Shown one piece after another: positions 61,702 to 64,000 of a stretch of 64,000 nucleotides of DNA (positions are counted from its first letter, which is position 1; every line of letters begins with the position of its first letter). The notes below the pieces were generated by a model. The model did not search any database, was not told the origin of the DNA, and saw only the letters and a list, made by a program, of their open reading frames with translations. This DNA is from Flectonema sp. DT1601 (Eukaryota > Euglenozoa > Diplonemea > Diplonemida > Diplonemidae). Location: assembly GCA_964019425.1 (NCBI GenBank), contig OZ025784.1:372001-436000 (forward strand). Reading direction: 5' to 3'. The position numbers and the translations under genes were made by a program.

Positions 61702-64000
61702 TTAAGGGCTTCTGTGAACAACTTCGGGAACGACAGTCTTCCAGCTGTTTGGGGTTTTTTTTTATTTATTTGTTGTTTTTATATTTCTAAGCACACAAAA
61801 AAAGAAAATCACAAGGCAAAAAACATACCCGCAATTGTGACAGAAAGCTGATCCCGAAGCGAGTGACGTACCACATGCTCTGCATCTCTGTGATGATTAC
61901 AGTGATGAATTATTTATAAAAAAAGATAAAAAAAATAAACATAAAACAACGTCAACAAAGACATACAGCGGATATTTGAACTGGGGAACCAGGTCCTAAA
62001 CTACCTCCTCGTACAGCAACGCGGGGTGGAGATCCAGGGATGCCTTCCACAACTACTGTGGTGATCGAATTAATTGGGGGGACTATAATTGGAGATCCGA
62101 CTCTATCGTCTGGAAGTAGTTCCTGAAAGTGACCAGATGACGGTGTGACTAAAGGCTCTACAACTACTTCACCTCCACCAGGACCACTCGGTGGTTGAGG
62201 AATAGCATTTGGAACGCTAGTCGGTATCATTACTGGTGTTGTTCCAGGTGTTTGAGCTGCAGCTTTTACTTCAGAAGGTGGATGTGAAACAGTTTGATGT
62301 ACCTCTTCAATGATGACACTATCAACTCCAGGAGTTGGTTGTATTGGTGAATCTTGAACTATACTTTCTGCCTTCCTGTTATCAGGTATTTGCATATCGA
62401 TACTACTTTGATCAATCACAGGTTCTACTTCTACAGGAACTCCTACCTGATCAACTACAGCGGGAATATCCTCAACAGGGACGTCCATTACTAAATTAGC
62501 TTCAGTTGCTGGTGTAGCTTCGCGGCTTGCAGCAGGAGTACCACCCTTCTTCTTATCAACGTTGATATTAATATTTATTAAAAGAGGCTTTCCTGCAGAT
62601 GCCTGAGGTCTCTTCCAGTGGCTCTTACTCGTTGCAATGTTGTAGAAGTAAGGTCTTCCTTCAGGTGTGTGATAGCATTTCCATCCTTCAGGTAGTTTGT
62701 CCAGATTGTTATTTGGATCGATGACTGCATTTGATGGCTGTCGATGAGGTTGTTGATGAGGTGACTTAGCAGAAGGCAGAGATGGGGTTTTATTAACTGG
62801 ACTTATCGGAGGTGGGAATCCATTAGGATCAGCGAGGTTACCTTGAACAATACTATAATTAGTTGACACTCCTGACACTCGACGTTCAGCAAGGTACGGA
62901 TCAGAGTTGAGTGGAGTAGTTCGAGGGGCACCACCTGATGATGCAGAAACTCCGTAGTTTCCTAAATTCCAATCTTGTTGATCTAAATCTATCGCTTGAG
63001 ATTCAACATCGATCGTATTTATATAACATCCTTTGGTATCACTTCCATTTGAAGGTGTTTGTTTTGGTCCATCAGACTGCGCGGATTGAAATCTCTGTGG
63101 AGGTGGTCCTCCTGCACTTACCTGCTGCTGAACTGGTGCTGCCGGTAATCCGGATTCCGCAGCCTGAAGTAATCCTCCCTGAAGCTGTTCAACTGGTGTT
63201 TCAAAAACATCGTCGTCAACACTTCTTACGTTATTTCTTAACATTAATTCTAAGTCTTCATTATGTTGAAGTACTTCTTGTTGTCTGATTGATAAATCTT
63301 TTACTATCCTCATTATGTCACTACTCAATGTTGGCCAATCAACATCATCGCCAATCGGATGAGAACTTGAAAATGGAGGAGGAGGAATAGTAGTAGAAGT
63401 AGACGTCCTATTAGTGACGTCATGTCCATTTGATTGAGCAGCAATACTTTGAAGAACGAGTGCATGAAGATCAGTCGGTTGTTGAATAGGAGGAAGTTGT
63501 TTTGATAAAGGAATATCCCAGGCATCGATTCCTTTCCCTTCTGCTGATCTAACTGTCGCAGCAGCCAGTTCTGCGAAGTGAATTGGAACTCCAAGCGGCT
63601 GAGCACTCGGTGTTACTGCAAGTGATTGCCCAATTCCTCGACTACTACGGCTACTCTTTCTTGATAGTGATGGTTGCTGTTGTTGCTGACCTCTAAGAAC
63701 TGCAATAATATGATTCACTAACTCTGACTCTGACAATACTTTTTTCCCAGACTGTGAAGGTTGTGACTGCGTAAGATGAATAGCCTGATTTGGGAGAACA
63801 CTATCAGGCCGCGCCATACTTTCTGTACACATTGGAGCAGCAACAACATCGTAGTGTGACAAAGTATTCATCGGTGGCGGTGGTGGAGGCGGTGACGGAA
63901 TAGGGCTCCAGTTTTTCCGCTTCTCAGAAGGCGAGATGCTCGCTCTGTTAACGGATTTCAACTCTCCGTTTACGCGGGTTAATTCCTGTTGAAGTCTTCC
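61702..64000 (-). CDS. WW-domain and zinc-ribbon protein, 3 exons, 5' end outside window
   Basis: The frame is open to the window edge, so the N-terminus is missing. Exon a (64000-61967) ends GCT/GTATGT. Exon b (61887-61829) is 59 nt and codes for a zinc ribbon with CRACG and CHNCG. Exon c (61744-61702) ends the protein WKTVVPEVVHRSP. The introns are 79 and 84 nt. The visible protein has a coiled-coil-like start (GRLQQELTRVNGELKSV), poly-Pro (SPPPPPPP), a helix around QQEVLQHNEDLELMLRNNV, and a WW domain (LPEGWKCYHTPEGRPYFYN...SHWKRP). WW domains bind Pro-rich ligands, and the protein's own Pro tracts could be targets. A scaffold is likely; the pathway is unknown. Confidence 0.82.

Noticed and set aside
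1-64000. CRISPR arrays, rRNA genes, complete tRNA genes
   Set aside because: Looked for regular spaced repeats, rRNA landmarks and full cloverleaf patterns; none seen.

Overview
The window is nuclear DNA of a unicellular eukaryote, probably a flagellate, since it carries the axonemal gene PACRG. It is AT-rich between genes and full of A and T homopolymers (up to 35 bases). It has compact, mostly intron-poor genes with short spliceosomal introns (59-84 nt where I could define them; 5' ends usually GTATGT/GTATGC, 3' ends often A-rich and ending in ACAG). All 23 genes I can support lie on the minus strand, from about 64000 down to 4780. Most have an AG acceptor-like site within about 5-50 nt upstream of the ATG. 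Unidirectional gene arrays plus an acceptor just before each start are the pattern of spliced-leader trans-splicing, polycistronic genomes (Euglenozoa; with introns present, a diplonemid or relative fits better than a kinetoplastid). Dinoflagellate relatives also have unidirectional arrays. No spliced-leader gene was found, so the placement is inference.

Layout. 1-2360: a GC-rich island unlike the rest, holding broken non-LTR retrotransposon pieces and a perfect 209-bp tandem duplication. 2626-4281: a decayed piggyBac DNA transposon on the plus strand. 4780-64000: the minus-strand host gene array. Read in transcription order (right to left) it runs: WW/zinc-ribbon protein (cut by the window edge), small zinc-ribbon protein, unknown 239-aa protein, DENND6, GT77-type glycosyltransferase, PHO80-like cyclin (4 exons), putative myristoylated protein, sulfatase, small membrane protein, thioredoxin-like ER protein, bromodomain protein, EXO1, PTB/hnRNP-L-like RNA-binding protein, G8-domain receptor kinase, DHHC-like protein, ASNSD1, F-box-like protein, small membrane protein, poly-Q protein, a two-exon unknown, a putative mitochondrial protein, PACRG, and a Ser/Pro-rich repeat protein. 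Neighbours do not share a pathway, as expected if the array is a transcription unit rather than a functional operon.

Gene-free stretches of 1-4 kb are mostly homopolymers and simple repeats. Several hold pieces that look like folded RNA: three covarying hairpin repeats (31199-31442), overlapping and mutually exclusive hairpins (40569-40685), a GC-rich multi-helix island (60109-60215), a 13-bp perfect hairpin (58484-58512) and two hairpins at 24816-24961. An ~80-bp sequence occurs both inside the unusually long PACRG intron and just downstream of the receptor-kinase gene. It is the best candidate here for a dispersed, intron-associated mobile element (introner-like).
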